DNA of 64,000 nucleotides. Source: Spirosoma endbachense. GTDB lineage: Bacteria; Bacteroidota; Bacteroidia; Cytophagales; Spirosomataceae. The stretch is taken from NCBI RefSeq assembly GCF_010233585.1, contig NZ_CP045997.1:620001-684000 (forward strand), given 5' to 3'. Under the pieces are notes generated by a model. It was not told the DNA's origin. It ran no database searches and saw only the letters and a program-made list of their open reading frames with translations. The position numbers and the translations under genes are program-made. Positions 10,204-18,386 of this stretch are shown piece after piece. Positions within the stretch are counted from its first letter, which is position 1, and the number at the start of each line of letters is the position of its first letter.

Positions 10204-11118
10204 ATGACTTACGAGGAATTACTTACCCAAACTGCTCTTGCCGATGAACGGGTTGTCGTTATGACGGCCGAAAACCGGGCACTGGTACGGAATATGCCCA
10301 AAAATCTTGGTAATCGCTTTATCGACACCGGCATTACGGAACAGACTATGATTGGTGCGGCTGCGGGACTGGCGCTACGGGGCCGCACTCCCGTTGTTCA
10401 TGCCCTGGCGGCTTTCCTGTCGATGCGGGCTTATGAATTTATCCGTACCGATGTTGGCATTGGTAATCTGCCCGTTAAACTGAGCAGCTTTATTCCGGGT
10501 TTTTTGTCTGATGGCAATGGCCCTACGCACCAGGCGGTTGAAGATATCGCCCTGATGCGGGGTATTCCGAACATGCAGGTCTTTTGCCCGGCTGATGAAC
10601 AGGATCTACTCCAGATGCTACCCACGATCTGGGCCTCAAAATCGCCATCCTACGTGCGGATCTCAACCCGACCAGCCACCTATCAACACAACCAACCCTT
10701 CGAAATCGGGTGCGCCGAAGTGGTCTCGAGGGGTTCCGATGTAACGATTCTGGTGTACGGTATGCTCTTCGAACAGGCATTGATTGCCGCCAATTTGTTA
10801 CGTCATGATGGGTACTCGGTTGGTCTGGTGAATATGCGCAGTCTGAAACCGGTAGACGAAACGGTCATTCTGGAGGTTTGTGCCAATTCGGATCTGGTCG
10901 TGACCGTTGAGGATCATTTCCTGACTGGTGGGCTGTATAGTATTGTGGCAGAAACACTTCTCAAATACCGCAAAACGGCCCATGTTCTCCCCTTTGCCCT
11001 GAAAGGGAAATGGTATAAACCGGCCCGCCTGAATGAAGTACTGGAACATGAAGGATTTACGGGGGCCCAAATTGCCCAGGCCATCATCGAGCATCTGGTA
11101 GAAAATCTAGCCGACTGA
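10204..11118 (+). CDS. Transketolase, C-terminal (pyrimidine-binding) subunit
   Basis: A 304-residue protein starting at MTYEELL, the partner of the gene ending at 10099. It carries the pyrimidine-binding domain with the catalytic glutamate in GITEQ (Glu46), GPTHQAVEDIALMR near residue 105, and a C-terminal transketolase domain from about residue 180 (DVTILVYGMLFEQALIAA, SLKPVD, VTVEDHFLTGGL). The N- and C-subunits together recreate the length and domain order of a fused transketolase. The 104-base gap between the two genes contains no other frame. Function is well supported, the specific sugar substrates are not. Confidence 0.88.
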   Translation: MTYEELLTQTALADERVVVMTAENRALVRNMPKNLGNRFIDTGITEQTMIGAAAGLALRGRTPVVHALAAFLSMRAYEFIRTDVGIGNLPVKLSSFIPGFLSDGNGPTHQAVEDIALMRGIPNMQVFCPADEQDLLQMLPTIWASKSPSYVRISTRPATYQHNQPFEIGCAEVVSRGSDVTILVYGMLFEQALIAANLLRHDGYSVGLVNMRSLKPVDETVILEVCANSDLVVTVEDHFLTGGLYSIVAETLLKYRKTAHVLPFALKGKWYKPARLNEVLEHEGFTGAQIAQAIIEHLVENLAD

Positions 11119-11186
11119 CAGAGAATGATACCAGGCGATCCATGATCCGTTCGCTTACCCATTCACTCTGCATAACTCATCATCTC

Positions 11187-12524
11187 ATGAATAGTATCCG
11201 TTTTAACGAAACCTATCCTGACATTACAGTGTCGGATCAGTATTACGAACGGGCATTGGCCGTTCAGAAGCCCATTACCCAGACGCTTGCCAAAGGACCA
11301 GGGCAGTTTACGAAAGGTATTGCCCCGAAATACCTTGATCGTGGCAAAGGCGCACACGTTTGGGATGTCGATGGCAACGAATACCTTGATTTTAACGCAG
11401 CCATTGGGCCGGTTTCGCTGGGTTATTGCTATCCCGTTGTCGATGAGGCCATTCGACAGCAGCTCAGCAAAGGCATCACCTTCTCGCTGATGCATCCGCT
11501 TGAAGTTGAACTCTCGGAGTTGATTCAGGAAATTATTCCGAATGCTGAAGCGGTAAAAATCAGTAAGACCGGTGCCGATGTTTGCTCGGCCGCCATTCGT
11601 GTGGCCCGTGCGTTTACGGGTCGCGAAAAAGTCTTCTGCTGCGGCTATCATGGCTGGCACGACTGGTACATCGCCGTTACGAGCCGGAATGCAGGTATTC
11701 CAGATGCGATTCAGGATATGACCTACACGTTTGAATACAATGACATCGACAGCATCAAGGCAGCGCTCGACGACACCGTTGCTGCACTGATCCTGGAACC
11801 GTTCATCTTCGAAGCACCTAAACCCGGATTTCTGGAAGAACTGGCGGAGGTTTGCCGCGAAAACGGAACCCTGTTGATCTTCGACGAAATGTGGACTGGT
11901 TTTCGGATCGCGATCGGTGGGGCACAGGAGTATTTCAACGTCAAACCCGACCTGGCGGTTTATTCCAAAGCCTGTGCCAATGGCATGCCCATCGCCCTCC
12001 TGACCGGCCGTACTGATGTGATGAATCTCTTTAACAATGAAGTATTTAGCTATACAACATTCGGCGGGGAAGCCCTCTCTCTCGCTGCCTGCATCGCTAC
12101 GATCAACGAACTTCGCGATAAAAATGTACCGGCTTATCTCGACGAAAAAGGCGGCTTACTGAAAAATGGCTACAACCAGCTGGCTGCTGAACTAGGTCTA
12201 TCGCACCTGACCAGGTGCATTGGCTATAACTGCCGATCGATGGTTACGTTCGCGCCTGGCGCTGGTAATGGGTTGGAACTCAAAACCCTGATGCAACAGG
12301 AAATGATCAAGCGCGGCATCTTGTGGGCGGGTTTTCACAACATGTGTTTCAGTCACTCCGATGAGGATATTGCCTATACGCTTTCGGCCTACCGGGATGT
12401 GCTGCCGATTATGAAGGAAGCGATCGAAAGCGGTAACGTAAAATCGTATCTGCACGGTGAAGTGCTCGAAGCGGTATTCCGCAAAACGAGTGATTATAAC
12501 ATCAAACCGAGGGTAACAGTTTGA
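11187..12524 (+). CDS. Class III PLP aminotransferase, glutamate-1-semialdehyde aminomutase-like
   Basis: I prefer the ATG at 11187 (445 residues). An in-frame start at 11142 adds only 15 residues with no family resemblance. The PLP site is intact: Lys261 in YSKACANGMP, DEMWTGFR at 233-240 holding the cofactor-pairing aspartate, and YHGWHDW at 154-160, a glutamate-semialdehyde-aminomutase hallmark. Proteins of this type often act as sugar or keto-acid aminotransferases in polysaccharide clusters, while the true HemL belongs to tetrapyrrole synthesis. The neighbours are all sugar-acid genes, so an amino-transfer or amino-shift step on a sugar intermediate is inferred. A hairpin follows in the gap to the SDR gene. 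Confidence 0.85.
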   Translation: MNSIRFNETYPDITVSDQYYERALAVQKPITQTLAKGPGQFTKGIAPKYLDRGKGAHVWDVDGNEYLDFNAAIGPVSLGYCYPVVDEAIRQQLSKGITFSLMHPLEVELSELIQEIIPNAEAVKISKTGADVCSAAIRVARAFTGREKVFCCGYHGWHDWYIAVTSRNAGIPDAIQDMTYTFEYNDIDSIKAALDDTVAALILEPFIFEAPKPGFLEELAEVCRENGTLLIFDEMWTGFRIAIGGAQEYFNVKPDLAVYSKACANGMPIALLTGRTDVMNLFNNEVFSYTTFGGEALSLAACIATINELRDKNVPAYLDEKGGLLKNGYNQLAAELGLSHLTRCIGYNCRSMVTFAPGAGNGLELKTLMQQEMIKRGILWAGFHNMCFSHSDEDIAYTLSAYRDVLPIMKEAIESGNVKSYLHGEVLEAVFRKTSDYNIKPRVTV

Positions 12525-12533
12525 AAATAATTC

Positions 12534-12570
12534 TAGTGTTAATGCCTTGCTTTACAATACATTAACACTA
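12534..12570. repeat. 11-base perfect inverted repeat inside the sugar-acid operon
   Basis: Arms at 12534-12544 and 12560-12570 pair perfectly around a 15-base loop in the gap between the aminotransferase and SDR genes. There is no T-run after the second arm, so a structured or processed mRNA joint is more likely than a simple terminator. Confidence 0.65.
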
Positions 12571-12605
12571 AATCCTACAAGCTGAAAATCGAAAACTTTT
12601 TTCCT

Positions 12606-13412
12606 GTGCTTGATAAATTTTCACTTACCGATCGGGTGGCTATTGTGACCGGGGCGCTTGGGCTGATCGGGCGCAACCACTGCCGGGCACTGGCGGAAGC
12701 CGGAGCCAATGTCGTTGTGGCCGACCTAAACGAAGAAGCGGCTCGGTCGTTCGCTTCCCAATTGGGCGATACTCATTTTGGCATCGGACTCGATGTAACC
12801 GATGAAGCAACGGTTAAACAAGTCCGCGACCGGATTCTGGAACGTTATGGCCGAATTGACGTACTGGTCAACAATGCAGCTTTAAACGAAGCCGTCGAAA
12901 ATCCGGCCATGGCGCTGGAATTAACGGCTTTCGAAAACTTTCCAGTGTCCCAGTTTCGGGCATCACTGGAAGTCAATGTAACAGGTGTTTTCCTGTGTTC
13001 TCAGGTATTCGGTAGCGTGATGGCCCAACAAGGCAAAGGCAGCATTATCAACGTAGCTTCTACCTATGGACTTGTGGGTCCCGACCAGCGCATTTACCGC
13101 AATGAAGCAGGCGAACAGACTTTTTACAAAACAGCCGCTTATCCGGCCACCAAGGGTGCCGTAGTCAATTTCACCCGGTTTCTGGCCGCTTACTGGGGGC
13201 AGAAAGGCGTTCGGGTCAATACGCTCTCGCCGGGCGGTGTAGAAAACGGCCAGAACGAGTTTTTCATCTCGAATTACTCCGCTAAAACCGTACTGGGTCG
13301 TATGGCCCAACCCGATGAGTATCAGGGGGCTGTTGTTTTTCTGGCCAGCGATGCATCGGCTTACATGTCGGGTGCCAATCTGGTAGTCGATGGTGGCTGG
13401 ACGGCAATTTAA
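12606..13412 (+). CDS. Short-chain dehydrogenase/reductase of the sugar-acid cluster
   Basis: A 268-residue classical SDR starting at GTG 12606. The NAD(P)-binding motif TGALGLIG is at 15-22, Asp40 (VVVADL) suggests NAD(H) preference, NNA is at 89-91, and the catalytic set is Ser152, Tyr179 and Lys183 (YPATK). The C-terminus MSGANLVVDGGWTAI is typical. The enzyme would oxidise or reduce a sugar hydroxyl/keto group in the cytosol. Acting together with the preceding aminotransferase (keto formation then amination, or the reverse) is an inference from gene order. Long hairpins flank the gene on both sides. Confidence 0.88.
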   Translation: MLDKFSLTDRVAIVTGALGLIGRNHCRALAEAGANVVVADLNEEAARSFASQLGDTHFGIGLDVTDEATVKQVRDRILERYGRIDVLVNNAALNEAVENPAMALELTAFENFPVSQFRASLEVNVTGVFLCSQVFGSVMAQQGKGSIINVASTYGLVGPDQRIYRNEAGEQTFYKTAAYPATKGAVVNFTRFLAAYWGQKGVRVNTLSPGGVENGQNEFFISNYSAKTVLGRMAQPDEYQGAVVFLASDASAYMSGANLVVDGGWTAI

Positions 13413-13420
13413 TGAACTGA

Positions 13421-13485
13421 TTTACAGGAGTCGATTGGCCCGAAAATACCCGAAATGGCAGTTTCCGCCAATCGACTCCTGTAAA
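13421..13485. repeat. 18-base perfect inverted repeat between the SDR and phosphatase genes
   Basis: Arms at 13421-13438 and 13468-13485 are exact reverse complements with a 29-base loop. The stem starts nine bases after the SDR stop and ends 19 bases before the TTG start of the phosphatase gene. No T-run follows, so it may stabilise or partly terminate the upstream mRNA, lowering expression of the two downstream genes. Confidence 0.75.
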
Positions 13486-13504
13486 CCATAAACCGTAAAA
13501 CAAT

Positions 13505-14056
13505 TTGAATCAGGAATTAATCGAAAAAGCTGCTCGCATAAAACTCCTATTGACGGACTGCGATGGCGTTCTGACCGATGCAGGCGTTTATTACGGCGAA
13601 AAAGGCGAGGTGCTGAAGAAATTCAACATGCGGGATGGTATGGCCGTTGAGCGGCTTCGGAAACTGGTGGGTGTTGAGACGGGAATTATTACCGGCGAAA
13701 CCTCACCATCGGTTGTGTCGCGGGCTGCCAAATTAAAGATTACAGAGTTGCACCTTGGCAGTAAAGATAAGCTGTCTTTACTGGCCGAGATCCTGGAGCG
13801 CAAGGATTTAGATGCGTCGGAAGTAGCGTTCATCGGCGACGACGTCAACGATCTGGAGATCCAGAAAGCCGTTGGATTTTCGGCCTGCCCGGCTGATGCA
13901 ACCCGTTACAACAAATCCATTGTCGATTACTGCTGCGATGCGAAAGGTGGCGAAGGCTGCTTCCGCGAACTGGCCGAATTAATTATTGACGCCAAACATA
14001 TTGTATCCGTTCAACTTGCATCAACCATACAACCCAATGAGAACCATTACACTTAA
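13505..14056 (+). CDS. KdsC-like HAD phosphatase (3-deoxy-ulosonate phosphate phosphatase family)
   Basis: A 183-residue HAD-family protein from a TTG at 13505; the family motif begins too soon after this for a later start. The nucleophile motif is LLTDCDGVLTD (Asp18 and Asp20), a conserved Lys88 lies in GSKDK, and GDDVND at 111-116 supplies the metal-binding acids. Size and motif spacing match KdsC and the HAD domain attached to some NeuA proteins, which remove phosphate from Kdo-8-phosphate or KDN-9-phosphate-like products. Its presence implies that the neighbouring NeuB-like enzyme makes a phosphorylated product. The last 20 bases overlap the synthase start, indicating translational coupling. 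Confidence 0.87.
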   Translation: MNQELIEKAARIKLLLTDCDGVLTDAGVYYGEKGEVLKKFNMRDGMAVERLRKLVGVETGIITGETSPSVVSRAAKLKITELHLGSKDKLSLLAEILERKDLDASEVAFIGDDVNDLEIQKAVGFSACPADATRYNKSIVDYCCDAKGGEGCFRELAELIIDAKHIVSVQLASTIQPNENHYT

Positions 14057-14942
14057 CACAGGCCGAAAAATTGGCCATGGACAACCCAGTTATGTCATTG
14101 CCGAAATTGGCATTAACCACAACGGCTCGCTCGAACTGGCTAAAAAATTGATCGATGAAGCCGTAGCCGCCAGAGCCGATGCGGTGAAGTTTCAGAAACG
14201 GACGCCCGAAATTTGCGTTCCCCGCGATCAGTGGAACATCATGCGCGACACGCCCTGGGGTCGCATGACCTACATCGACTATAAGCGCAAAACTGAATTT
14301 GGCATGCTGGAATATACGGCCATCGATCAGTATTGTCACGAACAGGGTATCGACTGGTTTGCTTCGGCCTGGGATGTGGAGTCGGTCGATTTTCTGGAAG
14401 CCTTCGATCCATGTCTGTACAAACTGGCCTCAGCCTCATTGACCGACCTGGCGCTGATCGAAAAAATTCTGCATACGGGTCGCCCGCTCATGCTCTCCAC
14501 GGGCATGTCGACCATGGCTGAAATCGAAGAAGCGATCGCGCTCGTTGAGGAATACGATACTGACTATCCGCTTTTAGTTGCGCATTCAACTTCGGCTTAC
14601 CCCTGCAAACCCGAAGAATTAAATCTGCGGATGGTTCCAACCCTCCAGGCTGCTTACCCAACAATTCCGATTGGTTATTCGGGACATGAAACAGGCCTTT
14701 CGACAACGGTTGCCGCGGTTACGCTGGGAGCAACCTTTGTGGAGCGCCATTTCACACTCGACCGGGCTATGTGGGGTTCTGACCATGCCGCATCGGTTGA
14801 ACCACAGGGATTACAGCGACTGGTCCGCGACATTCGTGATGTCGAAACCGCCCTCGGTGATGGAGTCAAAAAAGTATATGAATCTGAACTTGGGCCGATG
14901 AAGCGGCTACGGGTAAATATTAATTCCGCTTTTTCGGTCTAA
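14037..14942 (+). CDS. NeuB-like PEP-dependent 3-deoxy-2-ulosonate synthase lacking the SAF domain
   Basis: A 301-residue protein from the ATG at 14037. An in-frame start at 13986 lies deep in the phosphatase gene and adds nothing conserved. The NeuB signature IAEIGINHNG is at 21-30, then KFQKRTPE near 51, the active-site region STGMST, HSTSAYPC and GYSGHETG, and the VERHFTLD block. NeuB enzymes condense phosphoenolpyruvate with an aldose to make nonulosonic acids in the cytosol. Typical NeuB proteins are 335-360 residues with a C-terminal SAF (antifreeze-like) domain that closes over the partner's active site; here the chain stops right after the TIM barrel. The natural aldose may therefore differ from N-acetylmannosamine. 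Confidence 0.85.
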   Translation: MRTITLNTGRKIGHGQPSYVIAEIGINHNGSLELAKKLIDEAVAARADAVKFQKRTPEICVPRDQWNIMRDTPWGRMTYIDYKRKTEFGMLEYTAIDQYCHEQGIDWFASAWDVESVDFLEAFDPCLYKLASASLTDLALIEKILHTGRPLMLSTGMSTMAEIEEAIALVEEYDTDYPLLVAHSTSAYPCKPEELNLRMVPTLQAAYPTIPIGYSGHETGLSTTVAAVTLGATFVERHFTLDRAMWGSDHAASVEPQGLQRLVRDIRDVETALGDGVKKVYESELGPMKRLRVNINSAFSV

Positions 14943-15082
14943 TTGCCGGTGGCACGGCTCGAAGCAAAAGCCCTATGCCAGTGGAACATTATTTTAGAAC
15001 GATACGGTTTGTATGAGACAGTTGATGAATCATACATTTTGGCGACACCAGCTACCGTATCACCCTCAAACACTCGTTAAAC

Positions 15083-15997
15083 ATGATGCCGCAGGCAGAA
15101 TTAGTACGAATCACGACCGCTATTCTGGTGGTCTGGATCGTCGGCATTCTTATCTGGGAACGGGTTGCACCCTACCGCAAGGGGCTTCCGCTGTTTCGGG
15201 ATGGGTTTTGGGTTGACCTGGTTTGGTATACCCTTATTCAGAGTTACTTTCTCAAGATTCTGATTTTCGATTACATTATTGCTCCGTTGCAAACGCACTT
15301 CGACTGGTCAGACTGGCAATTTGTCAGGCACTGGCCAGTTTGGGTACAGGTGTTGTTTTTTCTGTTTACCCACGACCTGTACATTTACCTTTTTCACCGT
15401 TTTCAACACGCCAACAAGTGGCTCTGGCGAACGCACGAAGCCCATCACTCCAATAAAGAGGTCGACTTTCTGGCTGGATCACGTTCTCACGTTGTCGAAA
15501 TCATTATCAACCAGACCATCGAGTTTGCGCCAATTATCTTACTCGGTGCCGATCCGGCCGTAATTCCGATCAAGGCACTGCTGGATGCCATGTTCGGCAT
15601 GTTCATCCATGCCAATATCCGGGTCAGGCTGGGGTCCTTAAAGTATATCTTTAACAGTCCGCACCTTCATTTGTGGCATCATGCTAATTATCAGGAAGTT
15701 TTCCATGCTAACTTTGGCACGAAGTTTTCGTTTTTCGACTATTTGTTTGGCACTGCCTATGATCCTGAACATACGCCAGGCAATCTTCCGGAAAACTGGG
15801 GCTTATACTATGATTACCCGAAAGACTATTTTTTGCAGCACGCTTTTTCGGTGAAACGGTTTGACGAACGAAAGCTTCAATCCAATAAATGGTTTTCACG
15901 CTATTACATGCTTCGCCCCAACCTGTTGCGTTTCCTGAAGAAACGACTCAACCGACAAACGAATCCCTCGCCATTAGAAACTGAAAACGTCAACTGA
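15083..15997 (+). CDS. Sterol desaturase / fatty acid hydroxylase family di-iron membrane protein
   Basis: A 304-residue integral membrane protein with hydrophobic segments near residues 10-25, 45-65 and 85-105. The histidine clusters for the di-iron centre are present: HDLYIYLFHRFQH at 97-109, HEAHH at 118-122 and HLHLWHH in the last third. Members hydroxylate or desaturate lipids, carotenoids or alkylglycerols using O2. The substrate here is unknown. It starts 140 bases after the NeuB-like gene on the same strand, so it might be co-transcribed and act on a lipid that carries the sugar, but this is only positional. The next gene begins three bases after its stop. Confidence 0.85.
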   Translation: MMPQAELVRITTAILVVWIVGILIWERVAPYRKGLPLFRDGFWVDLVWYTLIQSYFLKILIFDYIIAPLQTHFDWSDWQFVRHWPVWVQVLFFLFTHDLYIYLFHRFQHANKWLWRTHEAHHSNKEVDFLAGSRSHVVEIIINQTIEFAPIILLGADPAVIPIKALLDAMFGMFIHANIRVRLGSLKYIFNSPHLHLWHHANYQEVFHANFGTKFSFFDYLFGTAYDPEHTPGNLPENWGLYYDYPKDYFLQHAFSVKRFDERKLQSNKWFSRYYMLRPNLLRFLKKRLNRQTNPSPLETENVN

Positions 15998-15999
15998 TT

Positions 16000-16374
16000 G
16001 TGCAAGCCTGGTTTTTCCTGTTCATCGCAGCTTCTTTTGAAACTGCCTGGACCTATTCCGTCAAATATATGACGTTCGATCTGTTAAAAACGCTCCGCTG
16101 GAATACGTTCTACACACCAAATGTCGGTTTGCCAATTCTGCTTCCGTTTGTTGGCTATGTCGTTTTTGGGATAGCCAACATCTATTTTTTTTCGCAGGCC
16201 ATCAAACAGATTCCTACGCCAACGGCCTTTGCGGTCTGGACTGCCATGGCCCTGGCATTGATCAAAGCCGTCGATGTGTTTATTTTCAAAACCAACTGGT
16301 CCCTGACCGAACTGTTTTTTCTGACACTTATTGGCGTTGGCATTGTCGGTTTGCGAGTGTACTCGGCGGGGTAA
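16000..16374 (+). CDS. SMR/EamA-like four-helix membrane protein
   Basis: A 124-residue protein from GTG 16000 with four hydrophobic helices. The first carries FIAASFETAWTYSVKY, with a glutamate at the place where small multidrug resistance proteins keep their coupling Glu14, and the third region has PTPTAFAVWTAMA, close to the SMR pattern. SMR proteins are dimeric proton-coupled exporters of cationic compounds, and the related DMT half-proteins carry lipid-linked sugars. The extra length between helices one and two is unusual. Three-base spacing from the desaturase gene suggests an operon. Confidence 0.75.
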   Translation: MQAWFFLFIAASFETAWTYSVKYMTFDLLKTLRWNTFYTPNVGLPILLPFVGYVVFGIANIYFFSQAIKQIPTPTAFAVWTAMALALIKAVDVFIFKTNWSLTELFFLTLIGVGIVGLRVYSAG

Positions 16375-16525
16375 TTAGGTAAGGCTAACGGCTATGTCAA
16401 GAAATACCGCTCCCAGATAAAGCTGGCTAATGTGTATGGCCTAACCAAAAATCACCTTCCTTTTCGCACATTTTCATTTTTCCTGTGTTTCTTTGACGGG
16501 GTGCAGAAGGCATCCCGTTTTATCA

Positions 16526-17908
16526 ATGACTCAATTACTCAAAGACCTTACCCCTCGGCAGATTGTTGCCGAATTGGATCAATACATCATCGGCCAGAAC
16601 GATGCCAAACGCAACGTAGCGATTGCCCTCCGTAATCGCTGGCGCCGGATGAACAGTACTGCCGATATGCAGCGTGAAATAACGCCTAACAATATTCTGA
16701 TGATCGGCGCAACGGGCGTTGGGAAAACCGAAATTGCCCGTCGACTCGCCAAAATTGCTGATGCGCCCTTTATAAAAGTCGAAGCTTCGAAGTTTACCGA
16801 GGTTGGTTATGTCGGTCGCGATGTCGAAAGCATGGTCCGCGATCTGGTCGAACAGTCGGTCAATATGGTGCGGGCGGCTAAGAAAGAAGCCGTTCAGGTT
16901 CGCGCCCAGCAACTCGTTGAAGATGCCATCCTCGATATTCTGATTCCGCCCGTAAAATCAGCGAATGGCCAACTGGGTTTTGAGACTGATGTTAAAGATC
17001 CCGATGCCGAGTTGAATGAACGAACCCGTGAGCGTTTCCGCGAGAAGATACGTTCTGGCGAAATGGACGACCGGAAGATTGATATCGATGTTCAACAAAG
17101 TCAGACGCCAAACATCGGTATCATGGGTGGTGCAGTCGATGACCTGTCGATGATGAACATTCAGGAAATGATTGGGGGTATGATGCCCAAACGCGGTAAA
17201 AAACGCAAAGTCACCATCGCTGAAGCCCGAACGATTCTGCTCGAAGAAGAAGCAGCCAAGCTGATCGATATGGACGAGGTAAAAGAAGAAGCGATCCGTA
17301 AAGCAGAAGATGCCGGTATAATTTTCATCGACGAAATCGATAAGGTAGCGTCTGCCCGTTCGGGTAATGGTGGTGGCCCGGATGTGAGTCGGGAGGGTGT
17401 CCAGCGTGATCTGTTGCCTATCGTTGAGGGTAGCGCGGTCAATACCAAATATGGTGTTATCCATACCGATCACATTCTGTTCATTGCGGCCGGTGCTTTC
17501 CACGTTACCAAACCCAGTGATCTGATTCCAGAGTTACAGGGCCGTTTCCCGATCCGGGTAGAGCTGCAAAGCCTGTCGGAGAATGATTTTTACCAGATTT
17601 TAAAAGAGCCTAAAAACGCGCTGACCAAGCAATATGTGGCGATGTTAGCTGCCGAAGGGGTAGAACTAAGTTTTCAGGACGACGCCCTGCGCGAAATGGC
17701 TCATATTGCTTTCGAAGTCAATGCCGAGGTTGAAAACATTGGTGCCCGGCGATTACAGACCGTTCTGAGCCATCTCATGAACGACTTCATGTTCGATATT
17801 CCGGACGTTATCGGAGCCAATGCTCATGTAGTGGTTACGAAAGAGCTGGTCAATGAAAAACTCGACAGCTTAGTGCAAAACCGCGATTTAAGTCAATATA
17901 TTTTGTAA
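16526..17908 (+). CDS. hslU: ATP-dependent protease ATPase subunit HslU
   Basis: The protein has 460 residues from the ATG at 16526 (MTQLLKDLTPRQIV); an in-frame start 33 bases upstream gives a non-conserved extension. Walker A is GATGVGKTE, Walker B IIFIDEIDKV, the intermediate domain lies at roughly 110-240, and the extreme C-terminus LSQYIL matches the tail that docks into HslV. HslU is the AAA+ unfoldase of the HslUV cytosolic protease. The peptidase gene hslV, which is adjacent in many bacteria, is not next to it here and must lie elsewhere if present. Confidence 0.96.
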   Translation: MTQLLKDLTPRQIVAELDQYIIGQNDAKRNVAIALRNRWRRMNSTADMQREITPNNILMIGATGVGKTEIARRLAKIADAPFIKVEASKFTEVGYVGRDVESMVRDLVEQSVNMVRAAKKEAVQVRAQQLVEDAILDILIPPVKSANGQLGFETDVKDPDAELNERTRERFREKIRSGEMDDRKIDIDVQQSQTPNIGIMGGAVDDLSMMNIQEMIGGMMPKRGKKRKVTIAEARTILLEEEAAKLIDMDEVKEEAIRKAEDAGIIFIDEIDKVASARSGNGGGPDVSREGVQRDLLPIVEGSAVNTKYGVIHTDHILFIAAGAFHVTKPSDLIPELQGRFPIRVELQSLSENDFYQILKEPKNALTKQYVAMLAAEGVELSFQDDALREMAHIAFEVNAEVENIGARRLQTVLSHLMNDFMFDIPDVIGANAHVVVTKELVNEKLDSLVQNRDLSQYIL

Positions 17909-17969
17909 GCAATGTAATGTGACCGGAAGATCGCGAAGACTAAGATGTAGTGAAACTAACAACCGGGCT

Positions 17970-18386
17970 TTAGCGATTTTCCGACCACAAAGCAAGTATC
18001 CGAATCACCTGGTCAACGGCCCGGTCCGTATCGGATCGTTTCCGGTCGGGTGGGTCGAATCGATTGAAGGGTCTAAGCTCCAGAACATACGTTTCGTCAA
18101 CGGTTTCGTCGTCAATGGGTGTGTAGAGCTTATAACCCACAACGTTAATTGGGATCAGTCCATGCCGGCTCTTGAAACGGGTCAGCACGAACGCCAGTAA
18201 TTTTTCAACCGCTCCTGCCGGGAACCCATCCGCAGGCACAAATCGGACTTCAGCCCGATTTCGATCGACAATCGTCTGCTCATCTGGGCGAAAATGCCCT
18301 TCGCAACTCGAGAATGTACGCACAACTCCCGTTGCATTCAAAGCCTCGACCAACGGCCGGATGTGTGGTTCAAGATCGGTAATCAT
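17970..18386 (-). CDS. Small conserved-looking protein of unknown function coupled to an MFS transporter
   Basis: A 138-residue cytosolic protein, not recognised. It has a FSSCEGHF motif near residue 25 that faintly recalls the Ser/Cys/Gly-rich loop of TYW3-type proteins, then a beta-alpha-beta-like middle and a charged C-terminus. Its start overlaps the stop of the upstream MFS gene by four bases (ATGA), so the two are translationally coupled. The coupling supports it as a real gene. No function is proposed. Confidence 0.7.
   Translation of the reverse strand: MITDLEPHIRPLVEALNATGVVRTFSSCEGHFRPDEQTIVDRNRAEVRFVPADGFPAGAVEKLLAFVLTRFKSRHGLIPINVVGYKLYTPIDDETVDETYVLELRPFNRFDPPDRKRSDTDRAVDQVIRILALWSENR

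Noticed and set aside
11187..12524. Assigning the class III aminotransferase as HemL of tetrapyrrole synthesis
   Set aside because: The active-site motifs alone cannot separate the two, and every neighbour belongs to sugar-acid synthesis.
16958..17503. 181-codon minus-strand frame inside hslU
   Set aside because: Antisense to the conserved I-domain and Walker B of hslU and without any family motif.
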